Assembly: GCF_003352185.1 (NCBI RefSeq)
Contig: NZ_CP029608.1
Span: 3,782,001-3,846,000 of the forward strand
Direction of reading: 5' to 3'
Source: Pseudomonas kribbensis
Lineage (GTDB): Bacteria > Pseudomonadota > Gammaproteobacteria > Pseudomonadales > Pseudomonadaceae
Length of the DNA: 64,000 nucleotides
Position 1 is the first letter of the stretch. Each line of letters opens with the position of its first letter. Shown piece after piece: positions 63,854-64,000 of the stretch. A program made the position numbers and the translations under genes. The notes beneath the pieces were generated by a model. It worked only from the letters and a program-made list of their open reading frames with translations, was not told the origin of the DNA and did not search any database.

Positions 63854-64000
63854 CCCCACAACCCCATCTGCTGCGGCATCGGCCGGTCGCGCAACTGCTG
63901 ATAGAGCATCTGGCTGGTGATTTCTGCCTGCTGCGGGTGGTAATCGCTGGTGATGATGAACGGCTTGGCCTTGGCCAGCACACAGCGCATGCGGGCCACG
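63850..64000 (-). CDS. Radical SAM DNA modification/repair protein (TIGR03916-like), C-terminal fragment
   Basis: Only the last 49 codons lie in the window. They read with the pattern ARMRCVLAKAKPFIITSDY...QMLYQQL and end QQMGLWG, as in the C-terminus of radical SAM partners of TIGR03915 proteins. The stop (63852-63850) overlaps the start of the next gene, showing translational coupling. The catalytic Fe-S region is outside the window. Confidence 0.75.
   Translation of the reverse strand, partial: VARMRCVLAKAKPFIITSDYHPQQAEITSQMLYQQLRDRPMPQQMGLWG

Overview
The window comes from a Pseudomonas chromosome, most likely of the P. fluorescens species complex. The evidence is GC-rich coding sequence with strong third-position bias, Pseudomonas-type REP palindromes between genes, a DUF1652 gene, and a bkdR-bkdA1-bkdA2-bkdB-lpdV locus with typical Pseudomonas order. 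No rRNA, tRNA, CRISPR array, prophage or intact insertion sequence was seen. Function calls come from reading the translated sequences and from remembered family motifs; no database search was run.

Region 1 (1-16212) is a type VI secretion locus. The tssL (cut by the window edge), tssK and tssJ genes run leftward. They diverge from tssB-tssC-hcp-tssE-tssF-tssG-tssH(clpV), an order resembling P. aeruginosa HSI-III. Between clpV and vgrG lies an AT-richer effector-like island with three unrelated candidate enzymes: a caspase-like (clan CD-type) protein, a permuted papain/NlpC-like protein and a DNase I-like (EEP) nuclease. A perfect tandem 26-bp repeat sits among them. VgrG, a MORN/YwqK-like protein and a DUF4280 PAAR-like tip protein close the locus.

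Region 2 (16403-22784) holds an aminoglycoside-phosphotransferase-like kinase with an SDR enzyme, a TRIC-type channel with a small lipoprotein, two kinds of dispersed repeat, DUF1652, a three-PAS LuxR-type regulator and a LysR regulator.

Region 3 (22791-34575) is the most interesting metabolic part. It has a two-subunit molybdenum hydroxylase (IorAB-like) with flanking LysR regulators, then a rightward run of two tandem amidohydrolase-2 paralogues, UbiD decarboxylase, UbiX flavin prenyltransferase, a CobW/COG0523 metal chaperone GTPase, an NCS2 nucleobase permease and an 8-oxoguanine-deaminase-like aminohydrolase. Together they look like an uncharacterised pathway for an N-heteroaromatic, probably carboxylated, nucleobase-like compound. 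One of the two amidohydrolases has lost its HxH metal motif.

Region 4 (34726-44323) is the reductive pyrimidine catabolic locus: an M20 ureidopropionase-type hydrolase and an NCS1 permease leftward; dihydropyrimidinase, PreT and PreA rightward; and a RutR-family TetR regulator at the end. A perfect 11-bp inverted repeat lies in the 620-bp divergent promoter region. An unrelated DHH phosphoesterase sits at its left edge.

Region 5 (44471-54548) contains a GNAT acetyltransferase, CopC-CopD, an EmrAB-type efflux pair, an exported PuuE-like deacetylase, a sulfide-detoxification module (BigR/SqrR-type repressor, type II SQR, TSUP exporter, persulfide-dioxygenase-like MBL enzyme) and a lone tyrosinase. 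Region 6 (54561-64000) has the branched-chain keto-acid dehydrogenase operon with its Lrp-type activator, ilvE, a LysR regulator, a LysE exporter and a two-gene DNA-repair module (TIGR03915 plus radical SAM protein) cut by the right edge.
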